A DNA stretch of 64,000 nucleotides from Chitinophagaceae bacterium UBA1930 (GCA_002337145.1 DDFK01000002.1:186001-250000); one strand, 5' to 3'. Shown: positions 16,867 through 26,693, numbered from the stretch's first letter. Program-made: numbers and translations. Notes: generated by a model from the sequence alone, not told the origin.

Positions 16867-18447
16867 CTAAAAAGGGGCATCGCTTTCGAAGCCTTCATCA
16901 AAATTGCCACTGTTCATTTTGCTGCCCTGAACAAAGAACTTTCCGCCTTCGTTTGCACCACCGCTATTGGGCGAAGGTGCAGGTCCAACAGGCTTCCAGT
17001 TACCACCGCCCATCATGCCGCCCATGCCATCATCTTCCCAGTCATGAAACCGCTGTATGGCAAGGTTGGCACGCAGCTTAACGGTATCAAGGCTACCATT
17101 ACGGTGTTTGGCTATACGTATATGCGTTTCGCCCTTGGTGCTCTCGCCCATTTCATTCGCTCCGATTTCATAGTATTCGGGGCGGTAGATGAACATTACC
17201 ATATCCGCATCCTGCTCAATGGCACCGGACTCACGCAAGTCGCTCAACTGGGGCATCTTGCTTTCCTTTCTTGTTTCTACGGCACGGCTTAACTGCGACA
17301 GTGCAATGATGGGTACGCTCAGTTCCTTTGCCAGTGCTTTCAGGTTACGTGAAATGGTGCTGATTTCCTGTTCACGGTTGCCGCCTTTGCTGCCATCACT
17401 TCCGCTCATCAATTGCAGGTAGTCAATAATAATTAAACCAACCTGGTGTTTATTTACCAACCTTCTTGCCTTTGCACGGAACTCGAAAATGTTCAATGCA
17501 GCCGTGTCATCAATATACAATGGTGCTGTTTCCAGTTTCTTGATACCTTTTGCATGAAGCTGTTGGTACTCGTACTCTTCCAGCTTACCACGTGAAATTT
17601 TCTCTAGCATGATTTCGCTTTCGGCACTCAGGATACGTTGCACCAATTGCGATGCACTCATTTCCAAACTGAAGAAACCAACGCCCACAGGCTTTGTAGG
17701 GTGCAATGCTGCATTACGTGCAAGGTTCAATGCAAATGCGGTTTTACCCACGGCAGGTCTTGCAGCAAGAATAATTAAATCGGTAGGCTGCCAGCCATAA
17801 GTAATCTTGTCAAGATGCGAGAAACCGCTGGGCACACCGCTAATGTCTTCTGTCCTTGTCCTTAAATCATCTATACGGTTAATGGTTTTGGCAAGTACGT
17901 TGCCAATGTCTTCAAAATTTTTCTTTAAGTAGTTGTTGGTAATGTTGAACATTTTTGTTTCACTGTCATCCAGCAAATCAAAAACATCGGTACTGTCTTC
18001 ATAGGCGTCGCCAATGATTTCGCCACTGATCCTGATCAGCTCACGCTGAATGAATTTCTGTAGAATGATCCTTGCGTGGGCATCAATATGTGCCGTACTA
18101 ACTACCGTATTGGTAAGTTTGGTTACATAGTAAGGGCCACCCACTTCATCCAATTTGTCCTTGCGTTTCAGTTCCTCTACAACGGTCAGTATATCTATGG
18201 GAATACCCCGTTGCTGCATGTCCTGCATGGCCGTAAAAATTACCTGGTGTGCTTCCACATAAAAGCATTCCGGTTTCAGGTTGGTATCCACCAAGCTGTC
18301 AAATGCAGCTTTCTCCAACATGATTGCACCAAGTACGGCTTCTTCCAGTTCCTTGGCTTGTGGCGGTAGTTTGCCATATACCATCGTGCTTAGGTCAATG
18401 CTGCTTTTTCTTCTTTTTTTATCTCTGTTTAGGTTAGTTAATTCCAT
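16867..18447 (-). CDS. dnaB: Replicative DNA helicase DnaB
   Basis: The hexameric 5'-3' helicase of the replication fork, 526 residues. An N-terminal DnaB_N domain (KLPPQAKELEEAVLGAIMLE...) is joined by a linker to the RecA-like domain. Walker A is ARPAVGKTAFAL, followed by FFSLEMS, the Walker B IIIDYLQLM, the SRNLKALAKEL helix, LSQLSRAVE and DLRESGAIEQDADMV. The C-terminal tail is Gly-rich and acidic (GGMMGGG... SDAPF). It is single-gene, with an AT-rich 445 bp upstream region. Confidence 0.96.
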   Translation of the reverse strand: MELTNLNRDKKRRKSSIDLSTMVYGKLPPQAKELEEAVLGAIMLEKAAFDSLVDTNLKPECFYVEAHQVIFTAMQDMQQRGIPIDILTVVEELKRKDKLDEVGGPYYVTKLTNTVVSTAHIDAHARIILQKFIQRELIRISGEIIGDAYEDSTDVFDLLDDSETKMFNITNNYLKKNFEDIGNVLAKTINRIDDLRTRTEDISGVPSGFSHLDKITYGWQPTDLIILAARPAVGKTAFALNLARNAALHPTKPVGVGFFSLEMSASQLVQRILSAESEIMLEKISRGKLEEYEYQQLHAKGIKKLETAPLYIDDTAALNIFEFRAKARRLVNKHQVGLIIIDYLQLMSGSDGSKGGNREQEISTISRNLKALAKELSVPIIALSQLSRAVETRKESKMPQLSDLRESGAIEQDADMVMFIYRPEYYEIGANEMGESTKGETHIRIAKHRNGSLDTVKLRANLAIQRFHDWEDDGMGGMMGGGNWKPVGPAPSPNSGGANEGGKFFVQGSKMNSGNFDEGFESDAPF

Positions 18448-18892
18448 TTTTATTGCTAGGAAAAGATGTGGTGAGTAAAACTTGCTATCCTTTTTTCAAG
18501 CACCTATTCCTGTATTAAGAAATTGTTACCTGAAGCGAAGGGAAGGCGAATATATGGTGTGAATAATTGCAGCGAAAAAATCTTTGAACTTTATATTTAT
18601 CCTTTTTAATTGCACACACAATTAACAAGTAAACAGTTTTTTCACTATAAAAATTAGGTTATACCACTAATATTGCCAGCTTATACACAATTTACAACTT
18701 GTTCACAGAAATTTTCACAATCTTAAGTGAATAAAGAAAAATGGGGAGAAACTTCGGAATACTGATAGTTATACGTAACTAAGGAAGTGGATGATGCCAG
18801 TTTTCTGATTCTTTTTTGAACTGTTTTTTGTTGATTTTAAGAAGCACAAATGCATTGCCTGCTGCTTTGCAGGATTGCCTTGCCACCAGCCC
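18448..18892. other. AT-rich gap between dnaB and the glutathione peroxidase gene
   Basis: About 445 bp without a credible gene. It must hold the divergent promoters for dnaB and the peroxidase. A cluster around 18681-18720 has TTATACACA (one mismatch from the DnaA box), TTGTTCACA and ATTTTCACA. I see no iterons or strong hairpins, so an origin is not supported. Confidence 0.4.
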
Positions 18893-19564
18893 ATGAGCAA
18901 ACTGAAACATAACCGTAAACGAATACTATTTTTGCTCTGCATTGCAGTAGCATTGCTTTGTATTAAAAGAAAAAATATGACGTTGCGGCAATCTTTGATG
19001 AAAGCATTTTACCCAGTTGTTATGCTGAAAGGAAAAATATTTTCATCCACAAAAAATATCCAGCAGAACGGCAATAAAGTAATTGCACCTGTTCCTTTTT
19101 ACAGCTTGCATGCTACGGCCAATGATGGCAGCGATGTAAATTTTGAATCATTCAGGGGCAAGAAAGTGTTGATTGTAAATACAGCCAGCGATTGTGGATA
19201 TACGGGCCAGTATGGCGAGTTGGAAACATTGTACCAACAACATAAAGATAGCCTGGTAGTGATAGGCTTTCCGGCAAATGATTTTAAGGAACAAGAAAAA
19301 GCGGATGACCATGCAATTGCCACATTCTGCCAACTGAATTATGGCGTTAGTTTTTTGTTGATGAAGAAAACAGTTGTTGTGAGAACTAACCTGCAGAACA
19401 GTGTGTTTGCATGGTTAAGCGATAGCACAAAGAATGGCTGGTGCAACCAGCAGCCCACATGGAACTTTAATAAGTACCTTGTAAACGAAACCGGCATGCT
19501 TACGCACTTTTTTGACAAGGATGTATCGCCTTTGGACAATAGTGTATTAAAGGCATTGCAATAA
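18893..19564 (+). CDS. Glutathione peroxidase-family thiol peroxidase
   Basis: 223 residues with an N-terminal hydrophobic anchor or signal (RILFLLCIAVALLC). The catalytic Cys is C101 in NTASDCGYTGQY, the usual N-V/T-AS-x-C-G motif, followed by GFPANDFKEQE and WNFNKYLV, which carry the Gln- and Trp/Asn-motif equivalents. FPANDF is a variant of the common FPCNQF and lacks the resolving-type Cys. It reduces peroxides, probably with thioredoxin, at the envelope. A TTG at 18875 is in frame, but the ATG at 18893 is preferred. Confidence 0.88.
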   Translation: MSKLKHNRKRILFLLCIAVALLCIKRKNMTLRQSLMKAFYPVVMLKGKIFSSTKNIQQNGNKVIAPVPFYSLHATANDGSDVNFESFRGKKVLIVNTASDCGYTGQYGELETLYQQHKDSLVVIGFPANDFKEQEKADDHAIATFCQLNYGVSFLLMKKTVVVRTNLQNSVFAWLSDSTKNGWCNQQPTWNFNKYLVNETGMLTHFFDKDVSPLDNSVLKALQ

Positions 19565-19590
19565 ATTCATCACCTTTCAACAGCAACAAT

Positions 19591-20100
19591 ATGATTACTA
19601 GAGTTGATATAGAAAAATACTTTGTAGCCGAAAAGCAGAGCAGTATGTTATTTATATGCCTAGGCTTGGCGGCTATTGTAGTGGCATTGCTGGGCCTGTT
19701 TGCATGGAAGACACAGTTTTGGAAAGGTGCTGCCATTGTATTGATTGCAATTGCATTGATACAAGTGATAGCAGGCTATACCGTGTATAGAAGAAGCGAT
19801 GCCGATAGGACAAAAATGGTGTATGCACTTGACATGAACCCGGATCAGTTAAGGACCAAGGAACTACCCCGTATGGAAACAGTAAACAGGAATTTTATTA
19901 TTTACCGGTATGTTGAAATTGCCTTGGTTATTGCTGGTGCATTGTTGATTGCCTTGTATAGGAGCAATATGGACAAACAATTTTGGGTTGGCCTTGGTGT
20001 TGCCTTGTTAGTGCAGGCGTTGCTTACTTTAAGTGGGGACATTGTTGCCGCCAAACGTGCATTGAAGTACACCGAGCAATTGAAAACTTTATTGAAATGA
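19591..20100 (+). CDS. Small integral membrane protein, unknown
   Basis: 169 residues with four predicted TM helices (about 20-38, 45-62, 105-122 and 132-150) separated by a soluble loop (RRSDADRTKMVYALDMNP...). I do not recognise the family. It follows the peroxidase gene by 26 bp on the same strand and could be co-transcribed with it. Codon use looks native. Confidence 0.65.
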   Translation: MITRVDIEKYFVAEKQSSMLFICLGLAAIVVALLGLFAWKTQFWKGAAIVLIAIALIQVIAGYTVYRRSDADRTKMVYALDMNPDQLRTKELPRMETVNRNFIIYRYVEIALVIAGALLIALYRSNMDKQFWVGLGVALLVQALLTLSGDIVAAKRALKYTEQLKTLLK

Positions 20101-20157
20101 ATTTGCAGTATTAGCAGAGATTAGTAAAGTTTCCCTTATTAAGTAAAGCAGCAAGCA

Positions 20158-20511
20158 ATGAATTACCTGATACCATACGATTTTGTTTTAAGGCTCTTGT
20201 TTCCATTCAGGACCACTAAACGTAAAATGCTTGGCGGCTATGCTTTGTATGCCAATAAGAAACTGCTGCTACTGTTGCGTGACAGTAATGTAAGCCCAGA
20301 GTACAATGGCGTTTTTGTTGCCACTGTTCCGGAGTTTTATAAGGAGCTGCAAGAAGAGATACATACATCGAGAATGGAATTTGATTTAGATGGGAGCAAG
20401 GATAGCTGGATTTTTATAAGCGAAGATTTGACCGACTTTGAGAGTAAGGTAACAATAGCCTGTAACCTGATTAAGCATGGCGATGAAAGGGTAGGGAGGC
20501 AGTTGTTTTAA
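20158..20511 (+). CDS. Small cytoplasmic protein, possibly TfoX-N-like
   Basis: 117 residues without signal or TM segments. The stretch KRKMLGGYALYANKKLLLLLRDS resembles the start of TfoX_N domains (R-K-M-x-G-G-Y-x-L-Y), followed by GVFVATVPEFYKELQEEI and a C-terminal helix. TfoX_N proteins are small and mostly uncharacterised outside competence regulators. The assignment is tentative; an unrelated DUF is equally possible. It is followed by a strong terminator. Confidence 0.6.
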   Translation: MNYLIPYDFVLRLLFPFRTTKRKMLGGYALYANKKLLLLLRDSNVSPEYNGVFVATVPEFYKELQEEIHTSRMEFDLDGSKDSWIFISEDLTDFESKVTIACNLIKHGDERVGRQLF

Positions 20512-20538
20512 TAGTTTATAGTAGTTACAAATAGCAAT

Positions 20539-20575
20539 AAAAAAACCGATGGTCAATTAACCATCGGTTTTTTTG
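20539..20575. terminator. Bidirectional terminator
   Basis: A perfect 12-bp stem AAAACCGATGGT / ACCATCGGTTTT with a CAATTA loop, A-run before and T-run after. It sits between convergent genes. Confidence 0.85.
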
Positions 20576-20593
20576 TTAAAGAAACAAAACAGC

Positions 20594-23134
20594 TTATTTA
20601 GGATCCAATGCCCTTTTGATTCTTTCAGAAATATCTTGCAAATGGTATTTTGTAAGTTTATCTGTTGTAGTTGCAGCAGCAGCATTTACTTCGGCTTGCA
20701 GGGCTTTCAGGTGGCCACGTGCATAAGAAGTAATGTCCGTGTTCTTGGTGTCCACTCCAAAAGTAAAAGTAAAGCCACCAGACACAATGCTTTGTGGTGG
20801 TTGCGGTGCAGCAAGACCAATCAGTTTTTCAACATAGGCTTTTTGCAGGTTCCTTCTGTAGATGTCAATTGGTTTTTTGGTAGCCAATTCGCTCCAAACA
20901 GCTTTCTTGGTATCTTCCAACAGTTCATCAAACAAATAGGTATTGGCAGCACCAAAACGGTTTGCACTGGCAATCATCCTGTTCAGCCTGCTATTGTCCA
21001 ACAAGTTGTTCAATACGCTTGTTTGTATGCTTTGCAGCCTTTCGTTGTTTACAGGGTTGGTAATCTTGTTCAAGATATTGTTATCCAATAACCATGTAGG
21101 TGTTTCAAACAATTGTTTGCCCAAGAAGGCAACCGCATCTTTTTGCAAGGCCTTTGGTACAGCCTCGTAAGTATCGCCCTGGCTGTTGCTTTTAAATGTT
21201 TCATAAACACCGCCTACATTTCTAAGTACGTGGTTCATGTAACGGTTGAACTGGCCTATCAATTGACCATATACATCGCTTAGGTTTTCGTAGTCCTCAC
21301 CTTCTTCTTTGGTCCACTCAGGTAAGTTAACGATAATGCGTTTCAGGTTCTTGATACCATATTCACTGGCTTTCATTGCATTGTCGCCAAGGTCTTCGCT
21401 TTGTGCCCTTGGGTCTGCACTGTTGCCCAACTCGTAAGTACCAAACCAGCGACGTGGATTTTCAGCAAGAGCTTTAATAATCATCTTGTCGCTGTTGATT
21501 TTTTGTTCAGCTTCATCCTTACCAGGAATGTAGCCATAACCCCATTGTATTGCCCATTCATCATAATCGCCAATACGTGGGAACATGCCTTTTTCAGAGA
21601 TATTGTCTTCTGGTTGTGCTACGTAGTTAAAACGTGCATAGTCCATAATAGAGGCTGTATGTCCATTTGCTTCCACCCATGCTTTGTTACGCAGGTTTTC
21701 AACAGGCGTTTTGCTGCTGCTGCCCATGTTGTGCAACAGGCCAAGTGTGTGGCCAACTTCGTGTGAAGAAACAAAACGGATCAACTGGCCCATTAACTCA
21801 TCGTCAAATTTCATTTTCCTTGCACGAGGGTTAATGGCTGCAGTTTGTATCATGAACCAGTCGTGAACCAGTTTCATAACATTGTGGTACCAACCAATAT
21901 GGCTTTCTAGGATTTCACCGCTACGTGGGTCGTGTACATTAGGGCCATAAGCATTTTCAATGTCAGATGCAAAATACCTCAACACAGAAAAACGTGCATC
22001 TTCCAGGCTCATGGTCGTATCATTCTCTGGCCAGTCTTTGGCCATGATAGCGTTTTTGAAACCTGCTTTTTCAAAGGCTTTCTGCCAGTCATCTACACCT
22101 GCTTTAAGGTAAGACCTCCATTTGCGTGGTGTTGCAGGGTCTATATAGTAAACAATTGGTTTTGCTGGTTCAACCAGTTCGCCACGTTTCCATTTTTCAA
22201 CATCAGCGGGTTTTGGTTCCAACCTCCAATGCACGGCAAAGTTCTTTTCTTCCACACGTTGCTGTTCATCGCTGAACTTAACAAAATTGTCTGGGAAGAA
22301 ACCAACCCTCTTGTCCCAATGCCTTTGTTGCATAGGCGTTTTAGGCAATGCAATAAAAGACGTGTTCATTTCCAATGTTACGGCACCGGCATCGCTTGCT
22401 GCAGGAAAACCGCTAGGGCCAAAAGAAAGACCGCCACCCAACGCAGGAGCAGTGATAAATGTTTTTACCGTTTTTACTTCTGTGTTTATCGGGTAGGTAT
22501 TGATGCTTTGTATAAAGCTCCTGTCGCCCGCAAGCATACTCAGGTTCAACCTTCTCTTAACGTTCGGGTTGATGCTTACAATCTGGTTGTCGCCTTTAAA
22601 GAAATCGCTAACATCAATAATGGTGCTGGTAGAATCTTTACCAAACGCCTTGATGTCAAACGCCGAAGCAATTGAATTGACATAGGAGTTGTTTACGGCC
22701 TTGTAAATTTCCTGTGTTGAATCGGCAACGCTTATCAAAGTAATGGTACGAATAAAGATGTTGCTGCTAGGGCCTTTTTCGAATACCAATGTTTGTTGGT
22801 TGGCCATCTCGCCACCATAGATGCCCGCACCGCCCGGCACTTTGCTGAAACGTGTAATGGCCATTATCTCGCGGCCTATTAACGAATCGGGAATTTCAAA
22901 GTAAAATTTGTCTTCTACTTTATGTACGGTAAACAAACCTTTTTTGGATACAGCTTTTTCTGTAATTACTTCCTTAAAAGGTTTAGGGCCTGGCTTGGCG
23001 GCAGCACCACCCATGCCCGGCATTGTAGTTGGTGCACCACCTCCTGGAGTAGGCGTTATTATTGGCCTTGTTTGGGCCATAGCTGTTGTACCTGCTATTA
23101 AAGCGGCAGCTACGAAAATTCGTTTCATACGCAT
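20594..23134 (-). CDS. Secreted zinc-dependent metalloprotease (DUF5117/DUF4953 type)
   Basis: 846 residues with a signal peptide (IFVAAALIAGTTAMAQ), a Pro/Gly-rich start, a DUF5118/DUF5117-like region (about 50-400) and a metzincin-type catalytic domain. The zinc motif HEVGHTLGLLHN starts at H458 and is the full HExxHxxGxxH. A long helical C-terminal part follows. This is a common large Bacteroidota metallopeptidase whose substrates are unknown; it is expected in the periplasm or at the cell surface. The start could equally be the Met two codons downstream. It is monocistronic. Confidence 0.88.
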   Translation of the reverse strand: MRMKRIFVAAALIAGTTAMAQTRPIITPTPGGGAPTTMPGMGGAAAKPGPKPFKEVITEKAVSKKGLFTVHKVEDKFYFEIPDSLIGREIMAITRFSKVPGGAGIYGGEMANQQTLVFEKGPSSNIFIRTITLISVADSTQEIYKAVNNSYVNSIASAFDIKAFGKDSTSTIIDVSDFFKGDNQIVSINPNVKRRLNLSMLAGDRSFIQSINTYPINTEVKTVKTFITAPALGGGLSFGPSGFPAASDAGAVTLEMNTSFIALPKTPMQQRHWDKRVGFFPDNFVKFSDEQQRVEEKNFAVHWRLEPKPADVEKWKRGELVEPAKPIVYYIDPATPRKWRSYLKAGVDDWQKAFEKAGFKNAIMAKDWPENDTTMSLEDARFSVLRYFASDIENAYGPNVHDPRSGEILESHIGWYHNVMKLVHDWFMIQTAAINPRARKMKFDDELMGQLIRFVSSHEVGHTLGLLHNMGSSSKTPVENLRNKAWVEANGHTASIMDYARFNYVAQPEDNISEKGMFPRIGDYDEWAIQWGYGYIPGKDEAEQKINSDKMIIKALAENPRRWFGTYELGNSADPRAQSEDLGDNAMKASEYGIKNLKRIIVNLPEWTKEEGEDYENLSDVYGQLIGQFNRYMNHVLRNVGGVYETFKSNSQGDTYEAVPKALQKDAVAFLGKQLFETPTWLLDNNILNKITNPVNNERLQSIQTSVLNNLLDNSRLNRMIASANRFGAANTYLFDELLEDTKKAVWSELATKKPIDIYRRNLQKAYVEKLIGLAAPQPPQSIVSGGFTFTFGVDTKNTDITSYARGHLKALQAEVNAAAATTTDKLTKYHLQDISERIKRALDPK

Positions 23135-23483
23135 TTTAGTATAATTGTTTAGAATAAGGGTTTAAAGATAAGGGGCTGTATTAATTGTAAGTTAAATTCC
23201 TGCATTTATTACATCAGCGGTCAAAGCTGTGCCTGCTCAATTATTTTTTTATTAAACAAAACCAAGTAATGGTATTTGCTGTTATCTTTCGCCGATGAAA
23301 ACTAGGTTGCTGTCTATCGAAAGAATTTCTTGTTTGCTGCATTCAATAAAATGGCTAATTTGTAAGCCCTTTTGAAACCATTAAAAATTTGTTTTGCTAT
23401 TTCAAAACAATTTTCAGTAGAATTGCGAATTAAAATTTTACAATAACAACAACTGTATTTTAAAACAAAAAAACAATTGAATC
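23135..23483. other. Promoter region between the metalloprotease and the exbB operon
   Basis: A 349 bp AT-rich gap. TATCTTTC (23283-23290) precedes a 26-codon ORF at 23295-23375 (MKTRLLSIERISCLL...), but nothing else supports translation of it. The rest presumably holds divergent promoters. No hairpin of note was seen. Confidence 0.35.
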
Positions 23484-24344
23484 ATGGCTGACATTAAACC
23501 AACTGCAACTGTAGCAAAATCAATCACTTCAGTTCAACCAAAGAAAACCAGCAATGCCATTGCATGGATTGCCCCCTTAGCATGTATTGTTTTGGGTTAT
23601 ATACTATGGCGTTTTGTAATTGGTGCCAACAGCAACTTTACTAAACCAGATTTGAAAGGCGGTTTTTGGCCTGACCATGATGGACCTAAAGGCGGATTGC
23701 CAAGGATGTACCTGGGTGGAATTATCGTACCTATTTTGATTGGCTGTTTCTTGACAGTTTTGACTTTTGTAATTGAAAGGTTATTGACTGTTGCTAAAGC
23801 TTCTGGTTCTGGCAACATTGCTGAATTTATCCGCAAGGTTCAATTCCATTTGGCGAACAAAGAAGTTGACAAAGCTATTGCTGAGTGCGACAAACAAAAA
23901 GGTGCAGTAGGTAATGTAATGAAAGGTGGCTTACGCAAGTACAGGGAAATGATTAGCAACACCGAATTGACTACTGAACAAAAAGTATTGAATATCCAGA
24001 AAGAAGTAGAAGAAGCAACTGCGTTGGAATTGCCAATGTTGGAAAAAAACCTTGTATTCCTTTCTACTATCGCTTCTGTTGCAACCTTGTTAGGTTTGTT
24101 AGGAACGGTATTGGGTATGATCAAATCATTCTCTGCATTGGGTGATAGCGGTGGCGGTGAAGCTGCACAAAAACTATCTCAAGGTATCTCTGAGGCATTG
24201 TACAATACAGCATTGGGTATCGGTACTTCTGCTATTGCCATCATCATGTACAACGTGTTCACAACCAAGATTGATGCAATCACTTACGGTATCGACGAAT
24301 CCGGTTTCACTTTAACACAAAGTTTTGCTGCTAACTACAAATAA
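23484..24344 (+). CDS. exbB: ExbB/TolQ/MotA-type proton channel
   Basis: An inner-membrane channel of 286 residues that energises TonB. It has an N-terminal TM (AWIAPLACIVLGYILWRF), a second TM near 88-110 (GGIIVPILIGCFLTVLTFVIERLL), a cytoplasmic loop and two C-terminal TMs carrying FLSTIASVATLLGLLGTVLGMIKSF and ALYNTALGIGTSAIAIIMYN, the conserved MotA_ExbB motifs. It is the first gene of an exbB-exbD-exbD-tonB-tonB cluster on one strand. Confidence 0.93.
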   Translation: MADIKPTATVAKSITSVQPKKTSNAIAWIAPLACIVLGYILWRFVIGANSNFTKPDLKGGFWPDHDGPKGGLPRMYLGGIIVPILIGCFLTVLTFVIERLLTVAKASGSGNIAEFIRKVQFHLANKEVDKAIAECDKQKGAVGNVMKGGLRKYREMISNTELTTEQKVLNIQKEVEEATALELPMLEKNLVFLSTIASVATLLGLLGTVLGMIKSFSALGDSGGGEAAQKLSQGISEALYNTALGIGTSAIAIIMYNVFTTKIDAITYGIDESGFTLTQSFAANYK

Positions 24345-24402
24345 GCATTTGTGGAAATAGGGCATTATTGAATCTGAATGTGAAACAATTAAATAACAAA
24401 CA

Positions 24403-25050
24403 ATGGCAAGACCTAAGATACCTCGAAAGAGTACATCAATTGATATGACGGCTATGTGTGATGTGGCTTTCCTTTTGTTGTCGTTTTTTATCCTGACAAC
24501 AAAATTCAAGTCAGACGAGGCCATTCAGGTGTCTCCTCCAAGTTCTGTTGCCTCCAAAGTGGCTCCCGATAAGGATATCGTTTTGGTAAGCATAGACAAA
24601 GACGGGAAAGTTTTCCTTTCTATGGATGACAAAGCACAAATGGAATACATAGCAAATACCCTGAACAATACCAAAAACCTTGGTATAAATGTAAAGGAGT
24701 TTGTAAAGGCCGATTTTATTGGTGTTCCGTTTAGTGGCGTGGCCCAAGCAGCCCTGCTACCAAAGGAGCAACAAACCGATAAGTTTTTACCCGGCATCCC
24801 TACAGATACTACCAAAGGTGCAAACGAATTGGTAGAATGGATGCGTATTATTAAAGATGCGTATGCCGGTAAAAAAATGAACCTTTTATTAAAAGGCGAC
24901 AATGTTGCCAAATACCCGTCTTTTAAAGGTGTAATCAATGCCTTTAAAAAGAATGACTTTTTGAAGTTCCAAATGGTAACCAACCCAGAATCTGTTCCAT
25001 CAGGAACTGATTTGTGGAGGGACAATCAAAAAGGTGGAGCTCAGGAATAA
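24403..25050 (+). CDS. exbD: ExbD/TolR family biopolymer transport protein (first copy)
   Basis: 215 residues: a short cytoplasmic start, one TM (SIDMTAMCDVAFLLLSFFILTTKF) with the conserved Asp in the membrane (MCDVAFLLL), and a periplasmic domain. The Asp is the proton-carrying residue of ExbD/TolR. It works with ExbB to move TonB. It begins 58 bp after exbB. At 215 residues it is longer than the usual 140, as is common for Bacteroidota ExbD proteins. Confidence 0.92.
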   Translation: MARPKIPRKSTSIDMTAMCDVAFLLLSFFILTTKFKSDEAIQVSPPSSVASKVAPDKDIVLVSIDKDGKVFLSMDDKAQMEYIANTLNNTKNLGINVKEFVKADFIGVPFSGVAQAALLPKEQQTDKFLPGIPTDTTKGANELVEWMRIIKDAYAGKKMNLLLKGDNVAKYPSFKGVINAFKKNDFLKFQMVTNPESVPSGTDLWRDNQKGGAQE

Positions 25051-25087
25051 CTGGAAAAGTATTATTAACTAATTAAAATTATAGATC

Positions 25088-25744
25088 ATGGCAGAAATGG
25101 ATACCTCGGGCGGTGGTGGCCATAAGAAGGGTTCGGGCGTCAAAAAAGCCAAGAAACTTTCTACACGGGTTGACCTCACGCCAATGGTGGATCTTGGTTT
25201 CCTGCTGATTACTTTCTTCATCTTTACAACAACCATGAGCCAGCCTACGGCATTCAAGCTCAATTTGCCAAAAGATGTAGATAAGCCAGAAGACCAAACC
25301 AAGTCCAAAGAATCAGGAACAATTACCTTTTTGTTAGGTAAGGACAATCACGTTTTTTACTACGAAGGACAATTAAAGGTGGATGCTGGAGGTAACAACT
25401 TCAAATCCAGTTCCTTCAATGGCGAAAACAGTATTCGCGACCTTCTGATCAAAAAGAAAAAAGAAGTAATTGCGGCACACGTTCATGATTCAAATTGCGA
25501 AAAAGTAAGGGCAGATTTTGCTACTTCCCATCCAAAAGCTACGCAGACGGAAATAGCCAATTCATGCTTGGATAGGGACTTGGTAGTTATCATTAAACCA
25601 AATGAGGAGAGCACTTATAAAAACGTAGTGGATATATTGGATGAAATGGCTATCAACGTTATTTCCCGTTATGCACTGGTTGATATAACTCCGGAAGAAA
25701 ATGCCCTTATCAAAATAACAGAAGGTAGTAACGCACCTAAATAA
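25088..25744 (+). CDS. exbD: ExbD/TolR family biopolymer transport protein (second copy)
   Basis: 218 residues. A Gly/Lys-rich cytoplasmic start is followed by one TM with the family motif VDLTPMVDLGFLLITFFIFTT (Asp in MVDLGF; the stretch is given only as this motif) and a periplasmic domain. It is only distantly similar to the first copy outside the TM. Two different ExbD proteins next to one ExbB is the usual Bacteroidota arrangement. It begins 37 bp after the first exbD. Confidence 0.92.
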   Translation: MAEMDTSGGGGHKKGSGVKKAKKLSTRVDLTPMVDLGFLLITFFIFTTTMSQPTAFKLNLPKDVDKPEDQTKSKESGTITFLLGKDNHVFYYEGQLKVDAGGNNFKSSSFNGENSIRDLLIKKKKEVIAAHVHDSNCEKVRADFATSHPKATQTEIANSCLDRDLVVIIKPNEESTYKNVVDILDEMAINVISRYALVDITPEENALIKITEGSNAPK

Positions 25745-25804
25745 AATGCAGGTTCTATATGCAATCATTTATGCAACTGCATCTTATTAATAAATCACTG
25801 AATT

Positions 25805-26632
25805 ATGGAAACAAATAAAATTTTATCGGCCGATATCCTCGATATCATCTTCGAGGGTAGAAACAAAGAGTACGGTGCCTATGAGTTGCGTAAAACATAC
25901 CGTCAACGTATTACCTACGCCCTGATAGTTACGCTGTTGCTATGTTTATTATTGTTTCTTACTTCTATTTTCGCAAACTCCGGTAAAAAGAAACAAGCTG
26001 CTGTAGTAGTGGCCGATGTTTCCTTGGAGAACATGAAACAGGAAGAAAAGAAACCGGAACCACCACCTCCGCCACCTCCACCAAAACAGGAGCCGCCAAA
26101 AGTGGAAATTACCAAATTCACGCCTCCAAAAATTGTGAAGGATGAAGAAGTAAAGGAACCACCACCCGCAGTTGAAAAACTGGAAGACACCAAAATTGGT
26201 ACCATTAACCAAGAGGGACAAAAAGACGATAACGTAGTTGCCCCTGTAGTTGAACAACAAGGTACCGGTAAGGTAGAAGCCCCAAAAGAAGAAGAAGACT
26301 ACAACAAGGTATTTACTGTGGTACAGATACCAGCAGAATTTCCAGGTGGTATTGCTGCATGGAACAAATACCTTGAACGTAACCTGAACAGTAGCGTACC
26401 GGTTGATAACGGTGCCCCTTCTGGAAGATATACAGTGGTACTTTCTTTTATCGTAGACAAGAACGGAAACATCAGCGACATTACTGCTGAAAACGATCCT
26501 AAATACGGTACAAAGGAAGAAGCCATTAGGGTACTGAAAAAAGGACCTAGCTGGAAACCTGCCGTACAAAATGGTAGGAACGTAATTTACCGCCACAGGC
26601 AGAGTATTACATTCCAGGTTTCTGACGAATAA
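25805..26632 (+). CDS. tonB: Energy transducer TonB (first copy)
   Basis: 275 residues. A cytoplasmic N-terminus (ILDIIFEGRNKEYGAYELRK) precedes one TM (ALIVTLLLCLLLFLTSIFA), a Pro-rich periplasmic spacer (EPPPPPPPPKQEPPKVEI) and a C-terminal TonB domain (about 175-275) ending ITFQVSDE. The EYGAYELRK start motif is typical of Bacteroidota TonB. It couples the ExbB/ExbD proton motor to TonB-dependent receptors. It has its own hairpin terminator and a close paralogue directly downstream. Confidence 0.94.
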   Translation: METNKILSADILDIIFEGRNKEYGAYELRKTYRQRITYALIVTLLLCLLLFLTSIFANSGKKKQAAVVVADVSLENMKQEEKKPEPPPPPPPPKQEPPKVEITKFTPPKIVKDEEVKEPPPAVEKLEDTKIGTINQEGQKDDNVVAPVVEQQGTGKVEAPKEEEDYNKVFTVVQIPAEFPGGIAAWNKYLERNLNSSVPVDNGAPSGRYTVVLSFIVDKNGNISDITAENDPKYGTKEEAIRVLKKGPSWKPAVQNGRNVIYRHRQSITFQVSDE

Positions 26633-26693
26633 TACTGGTTTTAAAGTGAACAATATAGCAATGCCCTTCTTGTAAAAGAAGGGCATTGCTATT
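26330..26693 (+). repeat. Homogenised 3' segment of tonB copy 1
   Basis: About 364 bp covering the C-terminal TonB domain, stop codon and terminator, near-identical to 27438-27801. By eye the coding part differs at about eight positions, mostly synonymous. Confidence 0.85.

Noticed and set aside
23295..23375. 26-codon ORF behind a TATCTTTC box before exbB
   Set aside because: No biased codon run, no match to the function of the downstream gene, and the -33 element is missing; kept only as a note in the gap entry.
25915..26686. Minus-strand frames rich in Gly/Phe/Trp opposite tonB
   Set aside because: These are the antisense of the Pro-rich TonB spacer; they recur opposite the second tonB for the same reason.
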